From Soonwooa sp032062245 (lineage in GTDB: Bacteria > Bacteroidota > Bacteroidia > Flavobacteriales > Weeksellaceae), in contig NZ_DAMBQF010000007.1 in the NCBI RefSeq assembly GCF_032062245.1, forward strand, positions 45,555-109,554: a stretch of 64,000 nt of DNA. Reading direction: 5' to 3'. Made by a program: the position numbers and the translations under genes. The notes under the pieces were generated by a model. It was not told the DNA's origin. It made no database searches and saw only the letters and a list, made by a program, of their open reading frames with translations. Positions within the stretch are counted from its first letter, which is position 1. Every line of letters begins with the position of its first letter. Below, one piece after another: positions 1 to 9,297 of the stretch.

Positions 1-3000
1 CAAAAGCAGAGTCCAAAACTTCGTTGGTTGACGCGTCAAAAAACTGTAACATAACATCCGTCGAAAGGTCTTTATCCGAAAGATTATCAAGCTGTGTTGA
101 TAATTGTATTTTGTCGTCTTGTCTTAAAAATCGCGGCGAATTCGGTGTAATCATCAACTCTTTTTGCGTTTGTGTATAGTAAGTTTGCAGAGCCTGTTTT
201 AAGATCTTTGGTGTGCGCAAGAAGTAAAAGTTTCCATTGTGTTAATGCTTCTTGCGAAGTGAACTCTAACTTGATATTTTCGTCCGAATCTGTGTAAAGA
301 TTTGGCATAAAAAACGCAGTTTCATTAAGGTTGGTTCTGGCTTTAACGTTGTTGAGAAGCTCTTGTTGTAAAGCTTGTTTTGTAATGATTACCGTCGCTC
401 CGCCAGCCGCTTCTTGACCATAAATTGCCACCGCTTCTTCTGGAATTAACTTTTTAATCTCAGCGATTTCATCTTCACAAATTGCTTTGTTGAGGATTTT
501 ACCATCAATGATTGTGACTGCTGCAGTCGGTTCCGATTTTTTTCCTGCATAGCCTGTAACAACAATTTCTTCAATGGATGCATCCTTTTGCGCCATACTC
601 GCAAGTGGACGCGATAAAGACTCTCGACGGTCTCTAATATCCGTGTAATTAAAAATAGGCGCATTGGGCGTCGGATATAATGTTCCTTCTTTTAGATTAT
701 ATTTTGTTTTATAAAAATTCTCGTTTTCACTACTTAGACTTTGCAGGTCACCAAAAAAATCGTCCATGCTAGGATTGTAACGATCATAACGGTAATATCG
801 GTAAAGTCCATTGTTTTGAGGAATGTAGAGCGTAAAGCGAAATTCATTTTTCTCGAACTGATCTAATGAAGCGTCATGCATTGTCGCCAGAACTTCTGCA
901 TTTATTTTGTCTTTATCCTTACCTTTAATTGTCAAGATCCACTTTTCTGGAACGCCAGGTTGGATTTTATTCCGAAAAACTTCGGTGGTGCTTTCTAGTT
1001 CTCGGTCGATATTTTCTTTAGCATCAAAGGCAATCAATGCTTTTGCAAAGTCTGTATCGTGGATAAAGTCATATTCTATAGCTATGGATTTTTTGATATC
1101 CTTATCTGTGAAGGTATAATTAATGTCGGTTTTCCCGTTTTTGATGGCGATTTGTTGGAAGTTTTCCGGAATATTGTTTTTAATAAAACGATAATTAACA
1201 AAACCTTCTTTAAAATCGGTTAGAAAACTAATTGTTGCTTTTTCGCCAACTTTGTACGATGATTTATCAACTTGCATTGCAAAGTAAGTAGGGATTCCGT
1301 TTTTTAAAGTTTTATCATCAAGGATGTCAACAATTTTAAATGATTTTATAGTATCACGATCAATGATAGATTCGGCTTCTATAAGATATTTTCCGGCTTG
1401 TGTATTTTTGCTGAGTTTGATGTCTTCAGTGTCACCAGTAGTAAAGTTTTTTGAAAATATATTTTCAACTTTTTGAATAGGTTTATTCACTTCCAAACCG
1501 TAATGACTGATGCAGGGAAAGTAAACATCAAACAATTCTTTGTAATAAATAGAATAGTTGAGTTCTTTATCATTATTTTTTGGTGTGTAATATCTATTGT
1601 AACGTGCTTGTGCAATATATTTTGGTTGCAGAATTTTATCTTCTGTTAATAGTTTTGTAACCTTAAGATTTCCTTTCTTTTCAATATTTTGATCATTAAG
1701 ATTGGTAGCCGAAATTTTTAGTTGATTCCATTCGCTTTGAAGTCTTTTTTCAGGAATGTCGAGCTCTAGTTTAGCTTTTAAATCACCAACATTTATGGTT
1801 GACTCTTTGCTTTGCGACTCACCATTAACATCTGTCATGTAAACCGAAACCGACTATTGATAACTGCGCGGTTTGCTTTGTGATTTTTCGTCAGCTAAAG
1901 CGTCAAAATCAAAAGTGAAATTCCCGTTGTCATCGGTCGTTGTTTCGCCTTGTTTTATTTCCGTTAGAGGCGATCTGTAAGGACGATAAAAATAGTCATT
2001 GTAACTTCTCCAGATAACAGTTTCTTGTCGTTTGATAATGTATTTTACAGTAGCTTTAGAAATATTTGCGCCAGAAAAAGCTTCGCATGTTCCAGAGATT
2101 TTCACCTTTTCGCCGAGCGTGTAAGTTTCTTTAGCAGGAATTATTCTAACCTGAAATTTTGGTCTTTTGTATTCTTAAACACGAAAGTATAGATTACCAG
2201 CTGCATAGTTGTCGTCATCGTCGTCATTTTTGTTTTTAGAATTATCAAACTTAGCTTGCATTTCGATAGAATATTCGCCAGTCAATCCACCACCAGGTAA
2301 TAGAAATTCGTCTGAAACGCTACCAAAATCGTTAGTGACCAATTCCTTTTTTGAAACTTCTTTGCCGTTGGTATCAGCTAGAATGACAGTTACTTTTTGC
2401 TTACCAATAACTTTTGTTTGATCGTAATATTCTTGTTTTAAAATCCCTTTAAAAAAGACTTTTTGTCCAGGACGATAAATTGCACGATCCGTAAAAATAA
2501 TAATGTTCTTAAGGATTCTGGTTTGGTTTTCTGGTTCTTCGTTTCGGTTATTTCTAATATCATCGTAATCGCGATCGATCACCAAATGCTTTTTGGAAGC
2601 AGGGACGTAGATAATGCTGTCGTCATATTCGCGGTCTTTTGATTTTGGAAGTAAAAAAATGCCCGATGCGTCGGTTGTTCCGCTGCCTGTTTTTATAAGC
2701 TTGTTCTCGCGTTTGTTGTCGTATTTGTTTTCATAATCGTTTATGTTTTGATACATGACATAATCCGAATTTGCTAGATTTTGTCCAGTTTTAGAATTCA
2801 GAACTTGAAAACTTACTTTGTTATCATCTTCATATCGTTTAATATGAAAAATATATGTAACGGAGATGTTGGTACTTTTCGTTGTACCATTGGGATAAAC
2901 ATATTCTATTTCGAAAAGTAATTCATCCAAAGGCGGGATTGCAACAAAGGTTTGGTGTGCTTTGAAATCCTGAAATGTTGTTAGTTTGTAATCGTCACTT

Positions 3001-3475
3001 CTAAAGTTTTTCTCTATTAAATGGGGATTTCGAGAGGTAATTTGTTTTTGGTTAAGTTGATAACGATCCCAAATTTGTTCTTTATTAAATTCTCATATTT
3101 CGAAGTTTTGTATTCAATTAGCGGAGAATGTTCTCCATCAAAAAGGATCATGGCTGTTGGTCTATTCAATGTATTGACATCCGCATACCAAGTTGTTGTT
3201 CCGTTTGAGAATTTAAAAGTTTTAGCATTGGTTCTTCCCACGAACAATTTGTCTGTTGCGCCACCAAAGCTGTTGTAGATTTTGTTAGATAATTCGGTGT
3301 GTTCTTTTAGTTGTTGCTCGTTTGCTTTTAAGTTTTCATTCTGAACAAAAAAAAGAGCTTTCGTGGGATTGCTAATACCGAAGTCGGCTTTATCATTTGT
3401 TGTTGCGGTACGGATGGGAGATGTCGTACACGAGTATAGCGCAACTAATAATAGAAGTAGGTAGTTTTTCAGCAT
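1..3475 (-). pseudogene. alpha-2-macroglobulin family lipoprotein, broken and cut by the window edge
   Basis: The gene starts at 3475 with a lipoprotein-type signal peptide (cysteine after LLLVALYS). An MG2-type signature DRAIYRPGQ follows, then the family-typical EYKRPKF. Four lesions interrupt one reading path. A -1 shift in a C run near 3022-3026 is followed by good coding in the next frame. In-frame stops lie at 2175-2177 (TAA, just before EYKRPKF) and 1854-1856 (TAG). A +1 shift in the T run at 197-200 comes next, after which family-like sequence (PRFLR) continues to base 1. Coding around 380-560 resembles a TonB-receptor plug segment (VTGYAGKK, IDGKIL, AIYGQEAAGGATVIITK). Bacterial A2Ms are envelope proteins thought to trap proteases. 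This copy probably makes no full protein. Homopolymer errors could explain the two shifts but not the two stops. Confidence 0.85.
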
Positions 3476-3623
3476 TTCATTTTTAGCTTATTATTAAATT
3501 CTATTCTTAGATTTTACAATCTGGATTTTATAGAAACTTAACTGAATTAAACATACTAAAAATGTTTTTGTAAAATTTCCTTATGACGAAAAATTTTTTG
3601 ATGTAAAAAGATAAACTATAAAC

Positions 3624-3657
3624 ACAAAAAAAACCTTCAGAAAAATCTGCAGGTTTT
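3624..3657 (-). terminator. rho-independent terminator after tRNA-Glu copy 1
   Basis: Read on the minus strand, a hairpin with arms like AAACCTGCAGA and TCTGAAGGTTT is followed by a run of T, directly downstream of tRNA-Glu. The loop-side bases have one mismatch. The equivalent hairpin in copy 2 is perfect. Confidence 0.8.
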
Positions 3658-3660
3658 AAG

Positions 3661-3732
3661 TAGCCCGTAGGGGAATCGAACCCCTCTTACCAGAATGAAA
3701 ATCTGAGGTCCTAACCGATAGACGAACGGGCC
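3661..3732 (-). tRNA. tRNA-Glu (UUC), copy 1
   Basis: A 72-nt cloverleaf on the minus strand. The acceptor stem GGCCCGT pairs with ACGGGCT, the discriminator is A, and the T-arm contains GGTTCGATTCC. The anticodon stem encloses the loop TTTTCAT, giving anticodon TTC. CCA is not encoded. It lies 11 bp after the rpsT stop codon and so is probably cotranscribed with it. Confidence 0.95.
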
Positions 3733-3743
3733 ATTTTATCGTC

Positions 3744-3998
3744 TTACGCTAACTTGTTAACGTGTTTAGTCAATTTGCTTTTTAAGTTTGCAGCTTTGTT
3801 TTTGTGAATGATGTTTTTCTTCACCAACTTGTCTAACAAAGAAATTACTTTTGGTAATTGCTCAGTAGCTACAGACTTTTCAGTTTCATTACGTAATACT
3901 TTCAAAGCTGTTCTAGCTGTCTTGTGATAGTATCTATTTCTTAATTTTCTTTTTTCGTTCTGTCTGATTCTTTTCAGAGCAGATTTATGATTTGCCAT
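3744..3998 (-). CDS. rpsT: 30S ribosomal protein bS20, copy 1
   Basis: The product is 84 residues, Lys/Arg-rich, beginning MANHKSALKRIRQNEKR, the hallmark start of bS20. bS20 binds 16S rRNA early in small-subunit assembly. The frame is open back to an ATG at 4046, but that start would overlap the promoter at 4018-4046, and bS20 proteins begin at MANHKS, so 3998 is chosen. The protein is identical to that of the second copy at 4466-4720, with three synonymous base differences. Two intact rpsT genes side by side are unusual. A tRNA-Glu gene follows at once. Confidence 0.93.
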   Translation of the reverse strand: MANHKSALKRIRQNEKRKLRNRYYHKTARTALKVLRNETEKSVATEQLPKVISLLDKLVKKNIIHKNKAANLKSKLTKHVNKLA

Positions 3999-4017
3999 AA
4001 CTCCTAAAACTTGGGTG

Positions 4018-4046
4018 CAAAGATATGAATATTTTTTAAACTTCAA
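4018..4046 (-). promoter_or_regulatory. promoter of rpsT copy 1
   Basis: The minus strand reads TTG (4044-4046), 18 bp, then TATCTTTG (4018-4025), matching the Bacteroidota -33/-7 consensus TTG-N17-23-TAnnTTTG. It sits about 20 bp upstream of the rpsT start. Confidence 0.85.
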
Positions 4047-4346
4047 AATCTTTTTTTAAAAATAATGAAATTTCCTTCTGAAAAGGATTAATAAGCGATT
4101 ATTAAGCTCTGGGTGCTTTCGTAAATATTACTTTTTCGAATGCTAATTCTTCTTTTTTCGATGAAATTAGCCGATAAGTAGGTAAGTTAGTCCTGTTTAA
4201 TAATCATTCTTAATTTAGCTTGTTTTAGCAACTTAATATTGATGAAATTCTTCTATAAGATTGGATGCATTTAGTTTGAATAAAAAAACTTGAGATTTAA
4301 AATTTTGTTTTTGACTAAACAAGATATGACTCTGGGAAATAAGAAC

Positions 4347-4379
4347 ACAAAAAAACCTTCAGAAAAATCTGAAGGTTTT
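4347..4379 (-). terminator. rho-independent terminator after tRNA-Glu copy 2
   Basis: On the minus strand a perfect inverted repeat (AAAACCTTCAGA / TCTGAAGGTTTT) runs into a T tract just after the tRNA. Confidence 0.85.
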
Positions 4380-4382
4380 AAG

Positions 4383-4454
4383 TAGCCCGTAGGGGAATCG
4401 AACCCCTCTTACCAGAATGAAAATCTGAGGTCCTAACCGATAGACGAACGGGCC
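4383..4454 (-). tRNA. tRNA-Glu (UUC), copy 2
   Basis: Identical in sequence to 3661-3732: 72 nt, anticodon TTC in loop TTTTCAT, CCA not encoded. It lies 11 bp downstream of the second rpsT. Confidence 0.95.
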
Positions 4455-4465
4455 ATTTTATCGTC

Positions 4466-4720
4466 TTACGCTAACTTGTTAACGTGTTTAGTCAATTTGC
4501 TTTTTAAGTTTGCAGCTTTGTTTTTGTGAATGATGTTTTTCTTCACCAACTTGTCTAACAAAGAAATTACTTTTGGTAATTGCTCAGTAGCTACAGACTT
4601 TTCAGTTTCATTACGTAATACTTTCAAAGCTGTTCTAGCAGTCTTGTGATAGTATCTGTTTCTTAATTTTCTTTTTTCGTTCTGTCTGATTCTTTTCAGA
4701 GCTGATTTATGATTTGCCAT
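4466..4720 (-). CDS. rpsT: 30S ribosomal protein bS20, copy 2
   Basis: The 84-residue product is identical to that of the copy at 3744-3998. The start MANHKS fits the family. It has its own promoter at 4741-4769 and is followed by tRNA-Glu and a terminator. Because a further tRNA-Glu (4807-4878) lies just upstream, this copy may be the ancestral arrangement and 3621-4057 the duplicate; that direction is inference. Retention of the identical protein with only silent changes suggests both copies are either recent or under selection. Confidence 0.93.
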   Translation of the reverse strand: MANHKSALKRIRQNEKRKLRNRYYHKTARTALKVLRNETEKSVATEQLPKVISLLDKLVKKNIIHKNKAANLKSKLTKHVNKLA

Positions 4721-4740
4721 AACTTCCTAAAAATTGACTG

Positions 4741-4769
4741 CAAAGATATGAATATTTTTTAAACTTCAA
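4741..4769 (-). promoter_or_regulatory. promoter of rpsT copy 2
   Basis: TTG (4767-4769), 18 bp, then TATCTTTG (4741-4748) on the minus strand. It is the same element as in copy 1, and the leader to the start codon is about 20 bp. Confidence 0.85.
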
Positions 4770-4806
4770 AATCTTTTTTGCAGATTTTTTCAAAATTAAT
4801 TTTTCG

Positions 4807-4878
4807 TAGCCTATAGGGGAATCGAACCCCTGTTGCCAGGATGAAAACCTGGAGTCCTTACCACTAGACGAATAGGCC
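4807..4878 (-). tRNA. tRNA-Glu (UUC), third gene
   Basis: A 72-nt cloverleaf with acceptor GGCCTAT pairing ATAGGCT and discriminator A. The anticodon stem CCAGG/CCTGG encloses TTTTCAT, so the anticodon is TTC. It differs from the two duplicated tRNA-Glu genes in the acceptor, D and anticodon stems, so it is an older paralogue and not part of the duplication. Confidence 0.95.
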
Positions 4879-4897
4879 ATTCGTTTTTTTGTGGTTG

Positions 4898-4928
4898 CAA
4901 AAGTAGATACTTTTTTTATTCCTTGCAA
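4898..4928 (-). promoter_or_regulatory. promoter of the third tRNA-Glu
   Basis: The minus strand has TTG (4926-4928), 20 bp, then TACTTTTG (4898-4905), matching TTG/TAnnTTTG. The tRNA begins about 20 bp downstream. Confidence 0.75.
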
Positions 4929-4936
4929 ATCTTTTT

Positions 4937-6232
4937 CTAGTTTTTCAAGACTTTTTGAATGATAGAATTCTTAATGCCTTTATTTTCAATGTCTTTTTGT
5001 GCAGTAACAGCGTCTTCCAAAGTTTTATATTTACCATAAGTGTAGTAGAAAATTCCTTTTTCTTTGGTTCTTTCCACGTCTTTCAGGGTTTTTAGAAGGT
5101 AAGAATCGCTTTTTAATTTGTCCTCACTAACGGCTACTTCTAGCGTATAATATCCAAATCCTAAAGTCTGATTAGGTAAGAAACTTATTGCCATGGCGTT
5201 TTTGAAACCAGCATCTTTAGCAGTTTTTAGATTGTTATCTCTTACAGATGCAAGATTTGTAACGGCGTAATAATATTTGTAAACGTTGTTTTCTTTGATT
5301 GGTAAAATATAATTTAAACCTTTTAATGCAGCATCATTTTCGTTATATCGTGTTGCGGTGCTCATCAACAAGATTCTGAAATCATTTTTCATTGGGATTT
5401 CAGCCGGTTTTACTGGTTCTGCTTCTTTCGTTGCTACAAATCCTCCATTGATAGCTTTTCTGTAATCTAATAAAGCTTTGTAAATGCTTTCTGCAACTTC
5501 TTTTTGACCTTTCTCGGAAGTAAGATAAGCGGCGTCGTCATAATTATTAACGAATCCAGTTTCTACAAGTACTGACGGCATCGCATTTTTTCTGAGTACG
5601 TGTAGGTCAGCTTGTTTTACACCACGAGAAAAGCGGTTGTTGTCTTTCACGAAATTTTCTTCGATAAGGCCACCTAGCCATTGACTAGCTTCCAAGTATT
5701 TGCTCTGCTGAATTTTTAATGCAATTAAAGATTCTGGAGAACGTGGATCATAGTTGGCGAAATTTTGTTTGTCATTTTCATCTAAGAATATCACTTCGTT
5801 TTCAGCTTTTGCAACTTCCAGGTTTGCTTTATTTTGGTTAGGTCCTTGTACAAAAGTTTCGGTGCCTTGGGTTGTAATGCTACTTCCTGGCGAAGAGTTA
5901 ACGTGTACGGATACAAAAAAGTCCGCTTTATTTCGGTTGGCAAGGTCTGTTCTAGAAGTCAAAGAAGGATATTCGTCTATCTTTCTTGTATAGATAACCT
6001 TGAAATCTTTATTTTTTTCGAGCATTTTGCCTAGTTTTAAAACAACGCCCAAGGTGATATCTTTTTCTTGTACTCGCCCGAGGTCGCTATAGTTTCTGTT
6101 AGCGCCAATGTCCGATCCACCGTGTCCTGCATCCAATACAACAGTGAATTTTTTCTGGCTAAAACCTAAGACTGAAAGCAATACTAGAAGTATGCTAATA
6201 TATTTTTTGGAATAAAATTCTTTAGTAAACAT
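4937..6232 (-). CDS. N-acetylmuramoyl-L-alanine amidase with C-terminal SPOR-like region
   Basis: The 431-residue product has a signal peptide (cleavage near residue 26). An Amidase_3 domain follows, with LDAGHGG (His37), the zinc-ligand candidate Glu57, SVHVN (His110) and the catalytic-type VLVETGF (Glu224). The family cleaves the amide bond between N-acetylmuramic acid and L-alanine in peptidoglycan, usually at division. Residues from about 285 look like SPOR-type repeats, with a last repeat near 'GIFYYTYGKYKTLEDAV', which in other proteins bind denuded septal glycan. It is divergent from lptD with a 51-bp gap. All catalytic positions are present, so it should be active in the periplasm. 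Confidence 0.9.
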   Translation of the reverse strand: MFTKEFYSKKYISILLVLLSVLGFSQKKFTVVLDAGHGGSDIGANRNYSDLGRVQEKDITLGVVLKLGKMLEKNKDFKVIYTRKIDEYPSLTSRTDLANRNKADFFVSVHVNSSPGSSITTQGTETFVQGPNQNKANLEVAKAENEVIFLDENDKQNFANYDPRSPESLIALKIQQSKYLEASQWLGGLIEENFVKDNNRFSRGVKQADLHVLRKNAMPSVLVETGFVNNYDDAAYLTSEKGQKEVAESIYKALLDYRKAINGGFVATKEAEPVKPAEIPMKNDFRILLMSTATRYNENDAALKGLNYILPIKENNVYKYYYAVTNLASVRDNNLKTAKDAGFKNAMAISFLPNQTLGFGYYTLEVAVSEDKLKSDSYLLKTLKDVERTKEKGIFYYTYGKYKTLEDAVTAQKDIENKGIKNSIIQKVLKN

Positions 6233-6283
6233 ATTAATTTTTAAAAATTAATTAATTTTGACCCGAATTACAGATGTACTGAT

Positions 6284-8869
6284 TTGGGCAAAAGCATTTT
6301 CAAAAATATACCACTATTTTTAATTTTCCTAATTTTTAACAGTTTTTTAGCACAACAAAAGCCTATTAAAACTATTGAAATTGGGACGAAACAAGATACC
6401 ATTCGTAAGAATGATACGATTCCTGCAAAGGAGCAATTAGAGGGCATTGTTAAAACAAAAGCCGATGTAGAACGCAATTCTTTTTCCACAAAACAAACCT
6501 TCCTCGAAAAAAATGCACAGGTCATCTACCAAGATATGCAGATTGATGCCGACTATATCCGAATCGATTGGTCGAATAGTAAAATCTATGCGCGTGGAGG
6601 ATTGGACGAGAAAGATCGCGTTAAAGAACCTGCGGTCGCTACGCAAGCCGGTAAAAAGTATGAATACGACGAAGTTATCTACGATTATAAAACGAAACAA
6701 GCGGTTGCTTTTAATGCCAGAACTGAAGAGAGTGAAGGCGTTATTGTAGCGCAAAAAACCAAAAAGTATAACGACTCTGTATTCTTTATGAGAAACGGAA
6801 AATATACGACAGACACTTATTTTATTCAGAAGAAAGATACAATAGCGGATTATTATTTGCTAGCTCCGAATATTAAATTAGTAAAAGGTAAAGAAAGTTC
6901 TCAGGTTATTACAGGGCCGATCCAGATGTATATCGAGCAAGTGCCAACACCTTTGGTAATGCCATTTGCGATTTTGCCATTTTCGGAAAAACGTTCTGCT
7001 GGTATTTTGATACCGAGTTTTGGAGAGCGTCAGGATGTTGGTTTCTTCTTAAATGGTCTCGGCTATTATCAACCTATTGGGGAACATTTTGATTTAAAAA
7101 TTCTATCGGATCTTTATACAAAAGGTAGCTGGAATCTACGCCCAGAGATGAATTATCTCAAAAAATACCGTTACAGTGGACGTTTCAATGCGGAGATTGG
7201 GACTATTGTTCGAGGGATAAAAGGTTTGGATGACTATTCGCGATCGTCGACCTACAAAATTGGTTGGACGCACACGCAAGATAGTAAAGCCAATCCGCTA
7301 TTTACATTTAATGCAGCAGTGGATATTACAAGTCAAAAGTTCTATAGCAACCTTTTGAACAACAATTATATTTACAATAACGAAAATCTAAAAACAAGTC
7401 AAACCTCAAGAGTTAGCATCCAAAAACGTTTTTTGAGCTTGCCGATTACTATTAACGCCAATGCGACTTATTCACAGAATTTTGCGACAGGAATTACGGA
7501 TATTCGTTTACCAGATTTAACGGTGGCGATGAGTCAGTTTTATTTATTTAAACCAAAAACAGGTATGCGAACTGGACTTTTGGAGAATATGACCGTTAAC
7601 ACAGGCTTGTCAATGTCCAACTATGTGCAAACGACAGAAGCTGAGCTTTTCAAAGATCAAATGTGGAAGGATATGAAGACGGGGCTTCGTAATAATATTG
7701 CCTTGTCGACCAATACGAGTATTGCTAAATATTTGACTTTTACGCTAAGTGCGAATGTGGACAATGTTTTAACAACGAAAACGCTCGAAAAGCGTTACAA
7801 TATTTTGACAGATAAAGTTGATAATATTAGTAAAAATCAGTTTGCTGGGTTTTCAACCTTCAGTACTTCAGCGAGTTTGCAAACAGTGCTTTATAAGTTT
7901 TTAAACTTTAAAAATGGATCAACTATCGAGGCGATTCGTCACATGGTGACACCAAGTGTTAGTTTTAATTATACGCCAGATTTTGCTGCTAAAAATTGGG
8001 GCTATTATCGAGCGTTTTATGGGTCTCGCGGCGAGATGACTACCTATTCTATTTTTGAAGGTGGTATTTATGGTACGCCAAGTGCAGGACTTACACAAAG
8101 TATTGGTTTTAATATCGCTAATAATTTAGAAATGAAAGTGAAGTCTAAGTCAGACTCAACTGGTGTTAAAAAACTTAAGATTTTTGAAAACTTAAACATT
8201 TCTGGTAACTACAACTTTGCAGCAGATAAGAACAAATGGTCGGTGATTAGTGTTAGCTCTCAGTCGTCTTTCTTTAATAGTAAGTTGACGGTTAATACGA
8301 TGTTAACTTTAGAACCTTACAAAATTCTATATGATGCGACAGGTAATAATGGCGTGCGTACAGAAGATTTTGGACATTTCAGTTTGCAAGGTTTTAATTT
8401 GCAGTTAGGTTATTCATTAAGCGATGAGATTTTTGGTAAGAAAGAGGAATTAGGCAAAATCTATAAAAAGAAAGGTGAAATCCGTAACGAAGAGTATTAT
8501 TTTGATGAGGATAATTATGCGAGATTTACACAACCTTGGAGTTTACGAATTAATGCAAATTATGCTTATACAAGAGGCTTGTCATTATTCGGAACCAAAA
8601 TGGCAACCGCAGGATTAGACGGAAACATCAAGCTAACACCTTTTTGGAATATAACAGGTCGGGCATCTTACGACTTTATATCAAAAGAAATATCACAAGC
8701 ATCATTAGGTTTTTCTCGTGATCAACGAAGCTTTACGATTAGCTTCAACTGGGTGCCTTTCGGTGTTTACAAAGTCTATGACTTCTTTATCGGTATTAAA
8801 GCCAATATCTTGAGCGATGCTATTAAATACAAAGATCGAAGCTTTACCCAACCAAGAAGTAGCTTCTAA
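6284..8869 (+). CDS. lptD: LptD-family LPS assembly outer-membrane protein
   Basis: The 861-residue product has an N-terminal signal segment ending near LAQQKP. An OstA/LptA-like beta-jellyroll region spans about residues 60-220, and a long beta-barrel follows. In Gram-negative bacteria LptD inserts LPS into the outer leaflet of the outer membrane. No ATG fits the start. TTG at 6284 is the best candidate because the frame opens only at 6245 and the hydrophobic signal begins right after it. A TAATTTTG element (6253-6260) upstream could be the -7 box, with no clear -33. It is divergent from the cell-wall amidase, so two envelope genes share this 51-bp gap. Family assignment is firm, start codon less so. 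Confidence 0.85.
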   Translation: MGKSIFKNIPLFLIFLIFNSFLAQQKPIKTIEIGTKQDTIRKNDTIPAKEQLEGIVKTKADVERNSFSTKQTFLEKNAQVIYQDMQIDADYIRIDWSNSKIYARGGLDEKDRVKEPAVATQAGKKYEYDEVIYDYKTKQAVAFNARTEESEGVIVAQKTKKYNDSVFFMRNGKYTTDTYFIQKKDTIADYYLLAPNIKLVKGKESSQVITGPIQMYIEQVPTPLVMPFAILPFSEKRSAGILIPSFGERQDVGFFLNGLGYYQPIGEHFDLKILSDLYTKGSWNLRPEMNYLKKYRYSGRFNAEIGTIVRGIKGLDDYSRSSTYKIGWTHTQDSKANPLFTFNAAVDITSQKFYSNLLNNNYIYNNENLKTSQTSRVSIQKRFLSLPITINANATYSQNFATGITDIRLPDLTVAMSQFYLFKPKTGMRTGLLENMTVNTGLSMSNYVQTTEAELFKDQMWKDMKTGLRNNIALSTNTSIAKYLTFTLSANVDNVLTTKTLEKRYNILTDKVDNISKNQFAGFSTFSTSASLQTVLYKFLNFKNGSTIEAIRHMVTPSVSFNYTPDFAAKNWGYYRAFYGSRGEMTTYSIFEGGIYGTPSAGLTQSIGFNIANNLEMKVKSKSDSTGVKKLKIFENLNISGNYNFAADKNKWSVISVSSQSSFFNSKLTVNTMLTLEPYKILYDATGNNGVRTEDFGHFSLQGFNLQLGYSLSDEIFGKKEELGKIYKKKGEIRNEEYYFDEDNYARFTQPWSLRINANYAYTRGLSLFGTKMATAGLDGNIKLTPFWNITGRASYDFISKEISQASLGFSRDQRSFTISFNWVPFGVYKVYDFFIGIKANILSDAIKYKDRSFTQPRSSF

Positions 8870-8886
8870 AAATTGATAAAAATGCT

Positions 8887-8894
8887 TAGATTTG
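8887..8894 (+). promoter_or_regulatory. -7 element of ridA
   Basis: TAGATTTG matches TAnnTTTG, 22 bp before the ridA start. No properly spaced -33 TTG is seen. Confidence 0.5.
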
Positions 8895-8916
8895 TAAGCG
8901 AAATCAACAATAAACT

Positions 8917-9297
8917 ATGAAGAAAATCATCAATACAGATAAAGCGCCAGGCGCGATTGGTCCATATTCTCAAGCTAATATGGCAAATGGCATACTCTAT
9001 ATTTCGGGACAGATTCCGGTAGATCCAGAAACTGGTAAACTTGCTGAAGGCATCGAAAAAAGTACGCATCAAGTGATGAAAAATCTAGAAGCTATCTTAA
9101 CAGAAGCTGGTTTGACATTTAGCCATGTTGTTAAAGCTACAATTTTCTTAAAAAGTATGGACGACTTTGCTGTGATGAATGATATCTATGCATCTTACCT
9201 AGATGCCGCTGCTTTCCCAGCTAGAGAAACAGTGCAAGTGTCTTGTCTTCCTAAAAATGTAGATGTAGAAATTTCTATGATTGCACACGCAGATTAA
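8917..9297 (+). CDS. ridA: RidA family reactive intermediate/imine deaminase
   Basis: A 126-residue protein covering the full YjgF/YER057c/UK114 family. Family signatures include GPYSQA near residue 16, YISGQIP near 29, and FPARETVQV, which carries the conserved active-site arginine near residue 107. RidA hydrolyses reactive enamines and imines made by PLP enzymes such as threonine dehydratase, protecting other PLP enzymes in the cytoplasm. It overlaps the next gene by one base (TAATG), so the two are probably translationally coupled. The PLP enzyme glyA lies downstream, but no direct link is implied. Confidence 0.93.
   Translation: MKKIINTDKAPGAIGPYSQANMANGILYISGQIPVDPETGKLAEGIEKSTHQVMKNLEAILTEAGLTFSHVVKATIFLKSMDDFAVMNDIYASYLDAAAFPARETVQVSCLPKNVDVEISMIAHAD

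Larger units (their letters stand above)
3621..4057. repeat. segmental duplication, copy 1 (promoter, rpsT, tRNA-Glu, terminator)
   Basis: This stretch is nearly identical to 4344-4779. It carries a promoter, rpsT, tRNA-Glu and a terminator, all on the minus strand. The two rpsT coding sequences differ at three synonymous positions, all in the 5' half, and the two tRNA genes are identical. The offset between copies is about 722 bp, and the spacer between them has no gene. Confidence 0.9.
4344..4779. repeat. segmental duplication, copy 2 (promoter, rpsT, tRNA-Glu, terminator)
   Basis: This is the second copy of the 3621-4057 unit, in the same orientation. Upstream of it lies a third, related but not identical tRNA-Glu gene at 4807-4878. 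The 286 bp between the two units (4058-4343) is AT-rich and I see no gene or RNA in it. Confidence 0.9.

Noticed and set aside
3744..4046. A longer bS20 of 100 residues starting at 4046
   Set aside because: The extra codons overlap the promoter TTG...TATCTTTG, and bS20 proteins start at MANHKS; the second copy is also 84 residues.
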